A program made the translations under genes and the position numbers. From Iamia sp. SCSIO 61187 (GTDB lineage: Bacteria > Actinomycetota > Acidimicrobiia > Acidimicrobiales > Iamiaceae), in contig NZ_CP050948.1 of assembly GCF_019443745.1 (NCBI RefSeq), positions 2,108,001 to 2,172,000 of the forward strand: a DNA stretch of 64,000 nt, read 5' to 3'. Numbering within the stretch: position 1 is the first letter of the stretch; the number at the start of each line of letters is the position of its first letter. The notes under the pieces are model-generated. The model was not told the origin of the DNA and ran no database searches. It saw only the letters and a list, made by a program, of their open reading frames with translations. Positions 16,957-25,272 of the stretch are shown here, one piece after another.

Positions 16957-17082
16957 ATGAAGAGCCCCACCCCCTCGACCATCCTCGTGAAGCGGGGTCT
17001 GGTCCGACCGCCGGCCCCCAAGCCCAGCTCGCCCGCCATGAGCCGGCGCGGCCGCTGGTCACCGCCCCTGCCCCAGGACTGA
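16957..17082 (+). CDS. Possible 41-residue basic Pro-rich protein
   Basis: A short frame starts with ATG eight bases after GAGAGG and encodes a Lys/Arg/Ser/Pro-rich 41-residue peptide (begins MKSPTPSTILVKRG). No family is recognised. It follows the ACT-domain gene by 40 bases and converges with glpK. Composition and size leave real doubt; the ribosome binding site is the main support. Confidence 0.35.
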   Translation: MKSPTPSTILVKRGLVRPPAPKPSSPAMSRRGRWSPPLPQD

Positions 17083-17129
17083 CCGGCGGCCGGCGCCGGT
17101 GCGGTCCGCCGGGTCGGCGTGGTCGGCGG

Positions 17130-18623
17130 TCAGTCGGGGGGCTCCCAGGCCCGGCTGCGGGCCACGGCCTCGAGCCAGCGGGCGTGCGACGCGTCGGCGG
17201 TGGTCCGGTCCGCCGCCGGGGCCACGGGCTCGTCGCCGGCCCACAGCTCGGCCAGCTCCGCGGTCGAGCCCCACAGGCCCTCGGCCAGCCCGGCCAGGTA
17301 GGCGGCGCCCAGCGCCGTGGTCTCGGGCACGGCGGCCCGGGTGACGGGCACGCCGAGCTGGTCGGCCTGGAGGCGGAGGAGCAGGTCGGCGGCCGAGGCG
17401 CCCCCGTCGGCCCGGAGCTCGGCCACCGGGTGGCCCGAGGCGGCGGACATGGCGTCGACGACGTCGCGGGTCTGGAACGCCATGGCCTCGACCACCGCCC
17501 GGGCGACGTGGGCCCGGGTCGTGCCCCGCGTGAAGCCGACGAGCAGCCCCCGGGCGTAGGGATCCCACCAGGGGCTCCCCAGGCCGGTGAAGGCGGGGAC
17601 GAGGTACACGCCGTCGGTCGAGTCGACCGTCTCGGCCAGCGGCCCGACCTCGGCGGCCTCGCCGATCAGCCCCAGCCCGTCCCGCAGCCACTGGACGGCC
17701 GAGCCGGTGGAGAAGATGGCGCCCTCGTAGGCGTAGTCGGTGCGGGGCGGCTCGCTCGCCGTGCCGCCGAGCGTCCACGCCACGGTCGTCAGCAGGCCCT
17801 CGACCGGGTCGGGGCAGGTGGGGCCCACGTTCATGAGGACGAACGAGCCGGTGCCGTAGGTGTTCTTGGTCATGCCCGGGGAGAAGCAGGCCTGGCCGAA
17901 GAGGGCGGCCTGCTGGTCGCCGGCGATGCCGCTGATGGGGATGCCCGAGGGCAGGCCGGTGTCGCCGACGGTCTTGCCGAAGCGCCCCGACGACGGCAGG
18001 ACCTCGGGCAGGGCCGACCGGGGCACCGAGAACAGGTCGCACAGCTCGTCGGACCACTCCAGGGTGCGGATGTCGTAGAGCATCGTGCGGCTGGCGTTGG
18101 ACGGCTCGGTGGCGAACACGTTGCCCCCGGTCAGGTTCCAGAGCAGCCAGGCGTCGATGGTGCCGATGCACAGGTCGGGACCGGCGGGCACGCCCCCCTC
18201 GGTGAGGAGCCACTCGGCCTTGCTGGCGGAGAAGTACGGGTCGAGGACGAGCCCGGTCGCCGGCCGCACGGTGGCGAGGGCGCCGTCGGCGGCCAGGGCG
18301 TCGCAGCGCGCCGCCGTCCGCCGGTCCTGCCACACGATGGCCCGGTGGTACGGCCGCCCCGTCCGTCGGGACCAGGCCACCACCGTCTCCCGCTGGTCGG
18401 TGATGCCGATGGCGGCCACGGGCTGCTCGAGGTCGGTGATGAGCCGGTTGGTGACGGCGACCACCGAGGTCCAGATCTCGGTGGCGTCGTGCTCCACCCA
18501 CCCCGGACGGGGGAAGTGCTGGGTGAACTCCTGGTACCGGTACCCGACGGGCGCCCCGGCCTCGTCGACGGCGAAGGCGCGGACACCGGTGGTGCCGGCG
18601 TCGAGGGCGATCACGACGGCCAC
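17130..18623 (-). CDS. glpK: Glycerol kinase
   Basis: A 497-residue FGGY-family kinase converting glycerol and ATP to glycerol-3-phosphate for lipid synthesis or catabolism. Visible motifs are DAGTTGVRAF at the N terminus, the substrate loop around TNRLITDLEQ and ITDQRETVVAW, KNTYGTGSF (ATP/phosphate) and ADGGASAADLLLRLQAD near the C terminus. Length fits GlpK. The GTG at 18623 is chosen because TATCCT lies six bases upstream and homology begins there; the frame runs on upstream without homology. No glpF or glpD gene is next to it. Confidence 0.93.
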   Translation of the reverse strand: MAVVIALDAGTTGVRAFAVDEAGAPVGYRYQEFTQHFPRPGWVEHDATEIWTSVVAVTNRLITDLEQPVAAIGITDQRETVVAWSRRTGRPYHRAIVWQDRRTAARCDALAADGALATVRPATGLVLDPYFSASKAEWLLTEGGVPAGPDLCIGTIDAWLLWNLTGGNVFATEPSNASRTMLYDIRTLEWSDELCDLFSVPRSALPEVLPSSGRFGKTVGDTGLPSGIPISGIAGDQQAALFGQACFSPGMTKNTYGTGSFVLMNVGPTCPDPVEGLLTTVAWTLGGTASEPPRTDYAYEGAIFSTGSAVQWLRDGLGLIGEAAEVGPLAETVDSTDGVYLVPAFTGLGSPWWDPYARGLLVGFTRGTTRAHVARAVVEAMAFQTRDVVDAMSAASGHPVAELRADGGASAADLLLRLQADQLGVPVTRAAVPETTALGAAYLAGLAEGLWGSTAELAELWAGDEPVAPAADRTTADASHARWLEAVARSRAWEPPD

Positions 18624-18629
18624 GACGGG

Positions 18630-18635
18630 AGGATA
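18630..18635 (-). promoter_or_regulatory. -10 box of a leaderless glpK mRNA
   Basis: TATCCT on the minus strand ends six bases before the GTG start at 18623, a spacing that places the transcription start at the codon itself. Confidence 0.55.
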
Positions 18636-18753
18636 GGCCGGCGCGACCGCCACCCTCGGGCTGGTGGGCGGGGTCGGAGGAGGGGAGCGCCTCCCTCGCC
18701 GGGACGGGTCGGCGGGCCTCGTCGCGCCGGTCCGGGCGGTCGGGGGAGCCCGG

Positions 18754-18759
18754 TAACGT
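18754..18759 (+). promoter_or_regulatory. -10 box of a leaderless pfkA mRNA
   Basis: TAACGT ends six bases before the pfkA ATG; no Shine-Dalgarno is present between them. Confidence 0.5.
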
Positions 18760-18765
18760 GGCCCG

Positions 18766-19794
18766 ATGCGACTCGGAGTGCTGACGAGCGGTGGCGACTG
18801 CCCGGGGCTGAACGCCGTCATCAGGGCGGTCGTGCGCAAGGTCGAGCGGGACCTCGACGGCACCGTCATCGGCTTCCGCGACGGCTACCTGGGGCTCATG
18901 GAGGACCGCTACGAGGTGCTGACCGTGGACCGCTGCCGGGGGATCCTGCCCCGCGGCGGCACCATCCTCGGCACCAGTCGCCACCAGCCCTACGGCGTGG
19001 ACGGCGGGGTCGACATGGTCCGGCGGACGGTGGCCAAGCGCGGCCTCGACGGCCTGGTCGTCATCGGCGGCAACGGCAGCCTGGGCGCCGGCCGCGACCT
19101 CCAGGACGACGGCGTGCCCGTGGTCGGGGTCCCCAAGACGATCGACAACGACCTCGGCTGCACGGAGGTGACCTTCGGGTTCGACACCGCCGTCACCACC
19201 GCCACCGAGGCCATCGACCGGCTCCACACCACCGCCGAGTCCCACGACCGGGTGATGCTGGTCGAGGTCATGGGCCGCCACGTGGGCCACATCGCCACCT
19301 GGAGCGGCATCGCCGGCGGGGCGTCGATGATCCTCGTGCCCGAGGAGCCCTTCGACCTCGACGAGGTGTGCGCCGCGCTGGTCCGCCGGCACGAGTCGGG
19401 GCGCTTCGCCTCGATCGTCGTGGTGGCCGAGGGGGCCGTCCCCGTCGAGGGCACCTTCACCCTCCCCGACCCGGGCATCGACGAGTTCGGTCACCAGCGC
19501 CTGGGCGGCATCGCCCACCTCCTCGCCCCCGAGATCGCGGCCCGCACCGGTTTCGACACCAAGGTCGTGGTGCTGGGCTACCTCCAGCGGGGCGGGACCC
19601 CGACGCCGGCCGACCGGGTCCTGGCCACCCGCTTCGGCGTCGCCGCCGCCGAGGCCGCGTCCGACGGGGACTGGGGGACCATGGTCGCCATCCGCGCCGG
19701 GCGCATCATCCGGGTGCCGCTCACCGAGGCCGTCGCCGAGCCCAAGGTCGTGGCGCCCGACATCCACGACGTGGGCAAGATCTTCTTCGCCTGA
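18766..19794 (+). CDS. pfkA: 6-phosphofructokinase with mixed ATP/PPi specificity residues
   Basis: A 342-residue PfkA-family enzyme phosphorylating fructose-6-phosphate in glycolysis. Visible are TSGGDCPGLNAVIR, the phosphoryl-donor loop GGNGS (residues 101-105), the catalytic PKTIDND (residues 123-129) and GHIATWSGIAGGA. Gly104 is the residue of ATP-using enzymes, whereas Lys124 is typical of PPi-using ones, and Asn103 replaces the usual Asp. Characterised actinobacterial ATP-enzymes share the Gly/Lys pair, so ATP is the more likely donor. The gene is monocistronic and converges with the MtrAB-lipoprotein operon. Confidence 0.9.
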   Translation: MRLGVLTSGGDCPGLNAVIRAVVRKVERDLDGTVIGFRDGYLGLMEDRYEVLTVDRCRGILPRGGTILGTSRHQPYGVDGGVDMVRRTVAKRGLDGLVVIGGNGSLGAGRDLQDDGVPVVGVPKTIDNDLGCTEVTFGFDTAVTTATEAIDRLHTTAESHDRVMLVEVMGRHVGHIATWSGIAGGASMILVPEEPFDLDEVCAALVRRHESGRFASIVVVAEGAVPVEGTFTLPDPGIDEFGHQRLGGIAHLLAPEIAARTGFDTKVVVLGYLQRGGTPTPADRVLATRFGVAAAEAASDGDWGTMVAIRAGRIIRVPLTEAVAEPKVVAPDIHDVGKIFFA

Positions 19795-19813
19795 GCAGGC
19801 CCGGTGCGGTCGG

Positions 19814-20377
19814 TCAGCCGGCCTCGAGGGTGGCGTAGTCCTCGGCCTCGACGACCTCGGTCGGCGTCTCGTTCACGGTGGGGGCGGCGTCCACGGGCTG
19901 GCCCTCGACGAGGAAGCGCACCCCCTCCACGCCGGGCAGCTCGGTGAGCGTCAGGACCACCTGGGCGTAGGCGTACAGCGCGTCGGGGACGAGGAGCTCG
20001 CCCCACTCGGCGCTGAGGTCGACGGCGAGGATGCCGTCCTCCTCGGTCACCCCCACGATCGTGGTGAGCGCCGGGATCTGCGTCTGCAACCCATCGGCCT
20101 CCTCCTCCTCGCTGGTGGGCAGGAGGAGGGCCTCCAGCACCGTCACCGGCGTCTTCGCCCCCTCGAGGGCTCGCGGGCGGGGGACCAGGCGCTCGTCGTT
20201 GTTGACCAGGTACACCTGGGCGGTCGTGTCGCCCAGCTCGGGCTGGGGGTCGGCGGCGGGCGGCGTCGCCTCGTCGGCCAGCGGCCGGGGCTCCCCGTCG
20301 GTGGGGATGCCGCACCCGGCGAGCAGGGCGACGAGGAGGGCCAGGAGGGCGACGGGGGCGGAGCGGGCGCGGATCAT
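19814..20377 (-). CDS. GerMN-domain lipoprotein (minimal LpqB-like)
   Basis: A 187-residue secreted lipoprotein. The signal peptide ends in a lipobox (ALLVALLAGC), then an acidic linker, then a GerMN domain (about residues 75-165: TVLEALLLP, ILAVDLSAEWGELL, YAYAQVVLTLTELPGVEGVRF in outline). It follows the mtrA-mtrB pair with an ATGA overlap, the place of lpqB in other actinobacteria, where LpqB is about 580 residues and modulates MtrB at the membrane. Here only the GerMN part exists. Accessory control of the sensor kinase is inferred from order and domain. Confidence 0.82.
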   Translation of the reverse strand: MIRARSAPVALLALLVALLAGCGIPTDGEPRPLADEATPPAADPQPELGDTTAQVYLVNNDERLVPRPRALEGAKTPVTVLEALLLPTSEEEEADGLQTQIPALTTIVGVTEEDGILAVDLSAEWGELLVPDALYAYAQVVLTLTELPGVEGVRFLVEGQPVDAAPTVNETPTEVVEAEDYATLEAG

Positions 20378-21792
20378 GCCCGGGCCACCGGCAGCTGGAC
20401 GACGAAGCGGGCCCCGGGCTCGCCGTCGGGCCGGTCCTCGACCCAGGTCCGGCCCCCGTGGAGGCGGGCGTGCTCGGCCACGAGGGCCAGGCCCAACCCG
20501 ACGCCGTCGCCGGTGGCGCTGCGCCGCCCGGCCCCGGCGCCGCGGGAGAAGCGGTCGAAGATGCGCTCCCGGTCCTCGGGGGCGACGCCCGGACCGCTGT
20601 CCTCGACGGCGATCAGCACGCTGTCGCCGGCCGACTCCACCGCCACGCGGCACGCCCCGCCGCCGTAGGCGTCGGCGTTGCCCAGGAGGTTGTCGAGGAT
20701 CCGCACCAACCGCCGCTTGTCGGCGCGCACCACCATCCCGGCCAGGGCGGCGTCGATCTCGACCGTGGGCGGGTCGTCGCTGCGGTGCAGGTTGACCGCC
20801 TGGCGGACCAGCTCGGGCAGCCGCACCTCCTCGAGCGACAGGCGGGCCACGCCGGCGTCGAACCGGGAGATCTCGAGCAGGTCGTCGACGAGCTGCTGGA
20901 AGCGGGCGACGTCGGCCTCCATCAGGTCGAGGGCCGAGCGGGAGGGGTCGTCGGGCATCTCGTCCCGCCGCGACGCCAGGACGGAGACGGACGCGGCCAG
21001 CGTCATCAGCGGGCTGCGCAGCTCGTGGCTGACGTCGGAGGCGAACCGGCCGTCGCGGTCGATGCGCTCCTCGAGGGCCTGGGCCATGTGGTTGAACGAC
21101 GAGACGAGCACGTTGAGGTCGGGGTCGTCGGTGCCCTCCAGCCGGGTGTCGAGGCGGCCGCCGGCGATGGCCTCGGCGGCCAGGCCCACGTTGGCCAGCG
21201 GGCGGAGGGTCCGGCGGCTGAGCCAGTAGCCGAGCGTGCCGCCGACGAGGGTGGTGACGACCGAGGCCCCGAACAGGGAGACGGCGAGGGAGCGGAGGGT
21301 GTCCTCGAGCTCCTCGAACGACACGACCTCGTAGTAGGTGGCGGTGCCGTCGCTGATCGGGACGCCGAGGATCAGGTTCGGCTCCCCGCCCACGGTGACG
21401 AGCATGCGGGCCGCCTCGCCCGCCTCCACCGTCCGCCGGAGCTCGTCGGGGATCACGTCGACGCCGGTGCTGGGCTGGATGATGATCGGGTCCTCGCCCT
21501 CGATCTCGAGGACGGGTCGGGCGCTGGTCTGGGCCCGCACCGACTGGAGGGCGAGCTCGAGGTCGGCGTTGCTGTTGATGGCGCCGGCGACGGTCTCGGC
21601 GTCCTGGCGCACCTGGCGGGTGGCGGCCGCCTCGCGCTGGTTGACCAGGTTCTCCCGGGTGAGCCCCCAGGTGGTCCCGGCCATCAGCGCCGACAGCACC
21701 GCGGTGGTGGCGGCGAAGGCGAAGGTGATGCGCGCTCGCAGGCCGAGCCGGGCCGGGAGGGGCGGCCCGAAGCGTCGACTCCGTGGGGCCAC
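20374..21792 (-). CDS. mtrB: Sensor histidine kinase, MtrB-like
   Basis: A 472-residue membrane kinase. Two transmembrane helices (about residues 22-42 and 168-190) flank an extracellular sensor of about 125 residues. HAMP follows, then the HisKA box SDVSHELRSPLMT with the phospho-accepting His near residue 253. HATPase motifs are DNLLGNADAYGG (N box), EDSGPGV (G1) and GDGVGLGLALV (G2). Its order with the MtrA-like regulator and a GerMN lipoprotein supports the MtrB identity. In actinobacteria MtrAB coordinates cell wall, division and osmotic responses. The GTG start directly abuts the regulator stop. Confidence 0.9.
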   Translation of the reverse strand: MAPRSRRFGPPLPARLGLRARITFAFAATTAVLSALMAGTTWGLTRENLVNQREAAATRQVRQDAETVAGAINSNADLELALQSVRAQTSARPVLEIEGEDPIIIQPSTGVDVIPDELRRTVEAGEAARMLVTVGGEPNLILGVPISDGTATYYEVVSFEELEDTLRSLAVSLFGASVVTTLVGGTLGYWLSRRTLRPLANVGLAAEAIAGGRLDTRLEGTDDPDLNVLVSSFNHMAQALEERIDRDGRFASDVSHELRSPLMTLAASVSVLASRRDEMPDDPSRSALDLMEADVARFQQLVDDLLEISRFDAGVARLSLEEVRLPELVRQAVNLHRSDDPPTVEIDAALAGMVVRADKRRLVRILDNLLGNADAYGGGACRVAVESAGDSVLIAVEDSGPGVAPEDRERIFDRFSRGAGAGRRSATGDGVGLGLALVAEHARLHGGRTWVEDRPDGEPGARFVVQLPVARA

Positions 21793-22473
21793 CTACGTCT
21801 GCAGCTTGTAGCCGAGGCCCCGCACCGTGACGACGTGGCGGGGGTTGGCCGCGTCGGCCTCGACCTTGGTGCGCAGCCGCCGGACGTGGACGTCGACGAG
21901 ACGGCCGTCGGCGAAGTACCCGTGGCCCCACACCCGCTCGAGCAGGACCTCGCGCGACAGCACCCGTCCGGGGCTGTTGGCCAGCTCCAGCAGCAGGCGG
22001 AACTCGGTCTTGGTGAGGTGGACCTCCTCGCCCCCCCGCCGCACGACGCCCTCCTCGGGGACGATCTCGAGGTCGCCGAAGCGGAGGTGGGTGGCGCCCG
22101 AGTCCGTGGTCCGGACCCGGCGGAGGAGGGCCCGGATCCGGGCCGAGAGCTCCTTGGGCTGGAACGGCTTGGTGAGGTAGTCGTCGGCGCCGGCCTCGAG
22201 CCCGGCCACGATGTCGTGGGTGTCGTCGCGGGCGGTGACCATGATGATGGGCACGTCGCTGATGCGGCGGATCGACCGGCACACCTCGAACCCGTCGACG
22301 CCCGGCAGCATGATGTCGATCAGCACCACGTCGGTGGGGGCCTGGGAGAACCGCTCGAGGGCGTCCTCACCGGTCTCGGCCTCGTCGACCTTCCAGCCCT
22401 CGTCCTCGAGGGCGAGCTTCACCGCGGTCCGGATGCGTTCGTCGTCTTCGACCGTCAAGATGCGGGTCGCCAC
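21793..22473 (-). CDS. mtrA: OmpR-family response regulator, MtrA-like
   Basis: A 226-residue regulator close to the 228 residues of mycobacterial MtrA. The receiver domain has VEDDERIRT (acidic pocket), the phospho-accepting Asp in DIMLPGVDG and the TKPFQPKEL Lys. The C-terminal winged helix carries LTKTEFRLLLELANSPGRVLSREVLLERVWGH in outline and VDVHVRRLRTKVE. GTG at 22473 is preferred because CACGAT ends six bases upstream, the leaderless spacing repeated elsewhere here; an ATG at 22491 would add six residues. Confidence 0.92.
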   Translation of the reverse strand: MATRILTVEDDERIRTAVKLALEDEGWKVDEAETGEDALERFSQAPTDVVLIDIMLPGVDGFEVCRSIRRISDVPIIMVTARDDTHDIVAGLEAGADDYLTKPFQPKELSARIRALLRRVRTTDSGATHLRFGDLEIVPEEGVVRRGGEEVHLTKTEFRLLLELANSPGRVLSREVLLERVWGHGYFADGRLVDVHVRRLRTKVEADAANPRHVVTVRGLGYKLQT

Positions 22474-22550
22474 CCCTGCATCGTGCCTCATGGAGGGTGG
22501 TCGCGTCGCGCACCGTCCGTTTCCCGGCCGTGCTGCGCCGGCGTTGCGCC

Positions 22551-23351
22551 TTACGGGAGCTCGCCGGCGGCGTCGAGGAGGTCCCGCAGAGGGCCGAACA
22601 GGGCCGGCCCCGAGGCCACGATCGTGGCCTCCGGCAGGGAGGCGGGGAGGGGGCGATCGCCGACGGTCCCCACCACCGCCCCGGCCTCGGACGCCACCAG
22701 TGCCCCGGCGGCCCAGTCCCACGCCTTGAGGTTGCGCTCGTAGTAGCCGTCGAGGCGCCCGCACGCGACCCAGCAGAGGTCGATGGCGGCGGCGCCGACC
22801 CGGCGGATGTCACGGACGCGGGGGAGCAGGTGGGCCAGGACGGCGGCCTGGCGGGTCCGCTCGACCGGGTCGTAGCCGAAGCCCGTCCCCACCAGGGCGA
22901 GGCCCAGGTCGGCGACACCGGTGCAGCGGATCGGGTGGCCGTTGCGGGTGGCCCCCTCGCCCCGGGCGGCGGCGAAGGTGTCGCCGTGGAGCGGGTCCAC
23001 GACCACCCCGGCGACGACGGTGCCGTCGACGGCGGCGGCGATGGAGACGTTGCAGCCGGGGATGCCGTACATGAAGTCGACGGTGCCGTCGATGGGGTCG
23101 ATGATCCAGCGGACCCCCGAGGTGCCGGGCCGGTCGGCCCCCTCCTCGCCCAGGACGCCGTCGTCGGGGCGGGCGGCGAGCAGCGACGAGACGATGAGGG
23201 CCTCGACCTCCTGGTCCACCTCGGTGACGGGGTCGGTGGCGGTCGACTTGGTGGTGATCCGCAGGTCGGCGGCGCCGGCGCGGGCGGCGACCCGGGCCCC
23301 GGCCTCGGTCGCCACCGCCAGAGCCAGGTCGCGCAGACCGGCGGGGGTCAC
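22551..23351 (-). CDS. Inositol monophosphatase family protein
   Basis: A 267-residue metal-dependent phosphatase. The family signature is complete: GEEG (metal ligand Glu), DPIDGTVDFMYG and the C-terminal WDWAAGALVASEAG. It probably dephosphorylates inositol-1-phosphate, feeding inositol for phosphatidylinositol and mannoside lipids; a fructose-1,6-bisphosphatase or histidinol-phosphatase activity cannot be excluded by sequence alone. The GTGA overlap with the upstream membrane protein gene fixes the start. Confidence 0.88.
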   Translation of the reverse strand: MTPAGLRDLALAVATEAGARVAARAGAADLRITTKSTATDPVTEVDQEVEALIVSSLLAARPDDGVLGEEGADRPGTSGVRWIIDPIDGTVDFMYGIPGCNVSIAAAVDGTVVAGVVVDPLHGDTFAAARGEGATRNGHPIRCTGVADLGLALVGTGFGYDPVERTRQAAVLAHLLPRVRDIRRVGAAAIDLCWVACGRLDGYYERNLKAWDWAAGALVASEAGAVVGTVGDRPLPASLPEATIVASGPALFGPLRDLLDAAGELP

Positions 23352-23722
23352 GTCCGGCGGCCGGAGACGTTGCGCGACGGGGGCGGCTCGCGCCCCTCGG
23401 CCCGGGCCCGCTCCTCGATCGTCTTCCACTCGGTCATGGCCCGCAGCACCAGCACCGCCACCACGGCCACGCCGACGGCCGCGAGCACGGCGCCGACCAC
23501 GCCGCCGACGACCGGGGCGAGGCCGCCGCCGCCGTCGGCGTCGGGCCCGGCGTCGGCGGAGGCCTGGAGGTCGACGACCCCGTAGCCGATGAGGCCCCCG
23601 CAGATCCCGGCCACGACGATGGCCACGACGGCGAGGGCGCGGGCGGCCGTCGGGGGGGCGGCGGAGGGCAGTGCCGTCGATCCCGGCGGCCGCTCCGGTG
23701 GGGTCGTGGACGGGGCGGGCAT
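23348..23722 (-). CDS. Two-helix membrane protein of unknown function
   Basis: A 124-residue protein with a Pro/Thr-rich N terminus, two hydrophobic helices (about residues 28-50 and 67-93) separated by an acidic Gly-rich loop, and a charged, Arg/Glu-rich cytoplasmic tail (EWKTIEERARAEGREPPP). The ATG is ten bases after a TACCGT -10-like box. Its stop overlaps the phosphatase start, so the two are cotranslated. Not recognised. Confidence 0.65.
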   Translation of the reverse strand: MPAPSTTPPERPPGSTALPSAAPPTAARALAVVAIVVAGICGGLIGYGVVDLQASADAGPDADGGGGLAPVVGGVVGAVLAAVGVAVVAVLVLRAMTEWKTIEERARAEGREPPPSRNVSGRRT

Positions 23723-23842
23723 GGTGCGTCCGACGGTAGCGGTGGGCCCTCGTGCCGGCGCAGCCGGAGCGTCCGAGGCCCGCGCCCGGGGGATGCGAGA
23801 CATGTGCGGGCCGACGGCAGCGGCCTCCTAGAGTTGCCCGTC

Positions 23843-24604
23843 GTGCCGGTCCTCGTGATCATCCCGACCTACGACGAGGCGGAGAACATCGCCGACGTCA
23901 TCGGTCGGGTCCGCGCCGCCGTCCCCGAGGCCCACGTGCTGGTGGTCGACGACAACAGCCCCGACGGCACCGCCGACCTGGCCGAGGCGGCCGGGGCCGA
24001 GGTCGGGCAGGTCGACGTGCTGCGCCGGGCGGAGAAGGGCGGGCTGGGACCCGCCTACCGGGCCGGGTTCGCCTGGGGGCTCGCCCGCGGGTTCACCGTG
24101 CTGGTCGAGATGGACGCCGACCTCTCCCACGAGCCCGAGGCCCTGCCCGACCTGCTGGCCGCCGTCGACGCCGGCGCCGACCTGGCCATCGGGAGCCGGT
24201 ACGTCCCCGGCGGCGCCGTCCCCGGGTGGCCCCGCCACCGGTTGGCCCTGTCGCGGGCGGGCAACCTGTACGTCTCGGCCGCCCTCGGCATCAAGGTCCG
24301 CGACGCCACCGCCGGGTACCGGGCCTACACCGCCGACGCCCTGCGGAGCCTGGACCTGGCCGCCATCACCAGCTACGGGTACGGCTTCCAGATCGAGATG
24401 GTCTACTCCCTGATCCGCAACGGCCACCGGGTGGTCGAGGTGCCGATCACCTTCCGCGACCGGGTGCGGGGCACCTCGAAGATGTCCCTCAGCATCGTGG
24501 GGGAGGGGCTGCGCCTCGTCGCCTGGTGGGGGCTGCGCGACCGGGTCCTCAGCCGCCGTCGGGGCCTGGGTGGCCGGGCCCCCGAGGAGGGGCCGGGGTC
24601 ATGA
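23843..24604 (+). CDS. Polyprenol-phosphate mannosyltransferase (DPM1/Ppm1-like GT2)
   Basis: A 253-residue GT2 enzyme without added membrane segments. IIPTYDEAENI, VVDDNSPDGTADLA, EMDADLSHEPEALP (DxD-type metal site) and TAGYRAYTADALR are diagnostic of dolichol/polyprenol phosphate mannosyltransferases. It should make polyprenyl-phosphomannose at the inner membrane face, the donor for extracellular mannosylation of lipoglycans and proteins, in line with the PimB'-like gene in this window. TAGAGT eight bases before the GTG suggests a leaderless start. Confidence 0.9.
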   Translation: MPVLVIIPTYDEAENIADVIGRVRAAVPEAHVLVVDDNSPDGTADLAEAAGAEVGQVDVLRRAEKGGLGPAYRAGFAWGLARGFTVLVEMDADLSHEPEALPDLLAAVDAGADLAIGSRYVPGGAVPGWPRHRLALSRAGNLYVSAALGIKVRDATAGYRAYTADALRSLDLAAITSYGYGFQIEMVYSLIRNGHRVVEVPITFRDRVRGTSKMSLSIVGEGLRLVAWWGLRDRVLSRRRGLGGRAPEEGPGS

Positions 24605-25173
24605 CGTCCGACCACGACCCCGGGCGCCCGCCCGAGGCCCCCGAGCCCCGCCGGTGGCTCGTCGGCGGGGGACTCGTGGTCTCCGGGGGCGCCGTGCTCC
24701 TCGTCCAGAACCGCCGGCGCGACGGCCGGCTGGACTGGTCACCGCCGGGGGGCGTCATCGACGCCGGCGAGGGCCTGCTGGCCGGGCTGACGCGCGAGGT
24801 CGAGGAGGAGACCGGCCTCCGCATCGGGGCCTGGTCCGGGCCGGCGTACCGCATCGAGGCCGAGGCCCCCGACATGGGCTGGCACCTCACCGTCGAGGCC
24901 CACGTGGCCGAGGTGGTCGAGGGTGACCTCGTCGTCGCCGACCCCGACGGGATCGTGGTCGACGCCCGGTTCGTCGACCCCGACGAGTGCGTCGCCCTGG
25001 TCGGCGGGTCGCCGCAGTGGGTGCGCGAGCCCCTCTGCGAGTGGCTCCGGGGCGCGGCGGACCGAGGGGCGTCCTGGTCCTACCGGGTCACCGGGGCCCT
25101 CGGGGGCGAGCGCCGGATCGCCGTCGAGCGCCTGTCCGGGCCGACGCCCGGACGCCCCACCGACGCCGGCTGA
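24601..25173 (+). CDS. Nudix hydrolase
   Basis: A 190-residue protein with a full Nudix box, GGVIDAGEGLLAGLTREVEEETGL in outline (about residues 50-72), flanked by the usual strands (GAVLLVQNRR, LDWSPPGG). It cleaves a nucleoside diphosphate linked to another group; the substrate is unknown. About 45 extra C-terminal residues include an Arg/Gly-rich region. ATGA overlap with the mannosyltransferase gene indicates cotranslation. Confidence 0.88.
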   Translation: MTSDHDPGRPPEAPEPRRWLVGGGLVVSGGAVLLVQNRRRDGRLDWSPPGGVIDAGEGLLAGLTREVEEETGLRIGAWSGPAYRIEAEAPDMGWHLTVEAHVAEVVEGDLVVADPDGIVVDARFVDPDECVALVGGSPQWVREPLCEWLRGAADRGASWSYRVTGALGGERRIAVERLSGPTPGRPTDAG

Positions 25174-25272
25174 GGTCGGCCCCCGGGTGGGCCACCCCCG
25201 GCGGTCGCAGGGTGGGGGCGCGCCGCACCCGGCTACCGTCGACACCGTCCCCCACCCGGAGGTACGGCGACT

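Noticed and set aside
17059-19767. Two very long frames (902 residues minus, 884 residues plus) over glpK and pfkA
   Set aside because: Both lie in the wrong frame or strand of clear GlpK and PfkA genes and consist of Arg/Gly/Pro-rich sequence.
19814-22282. Single 822-residue minus-strand protein
   Set aside because: Only its last 187 residues (the GerMN lipoprotein) are real; the rest is the out-of-frame shadow of mtrB and mtrA.
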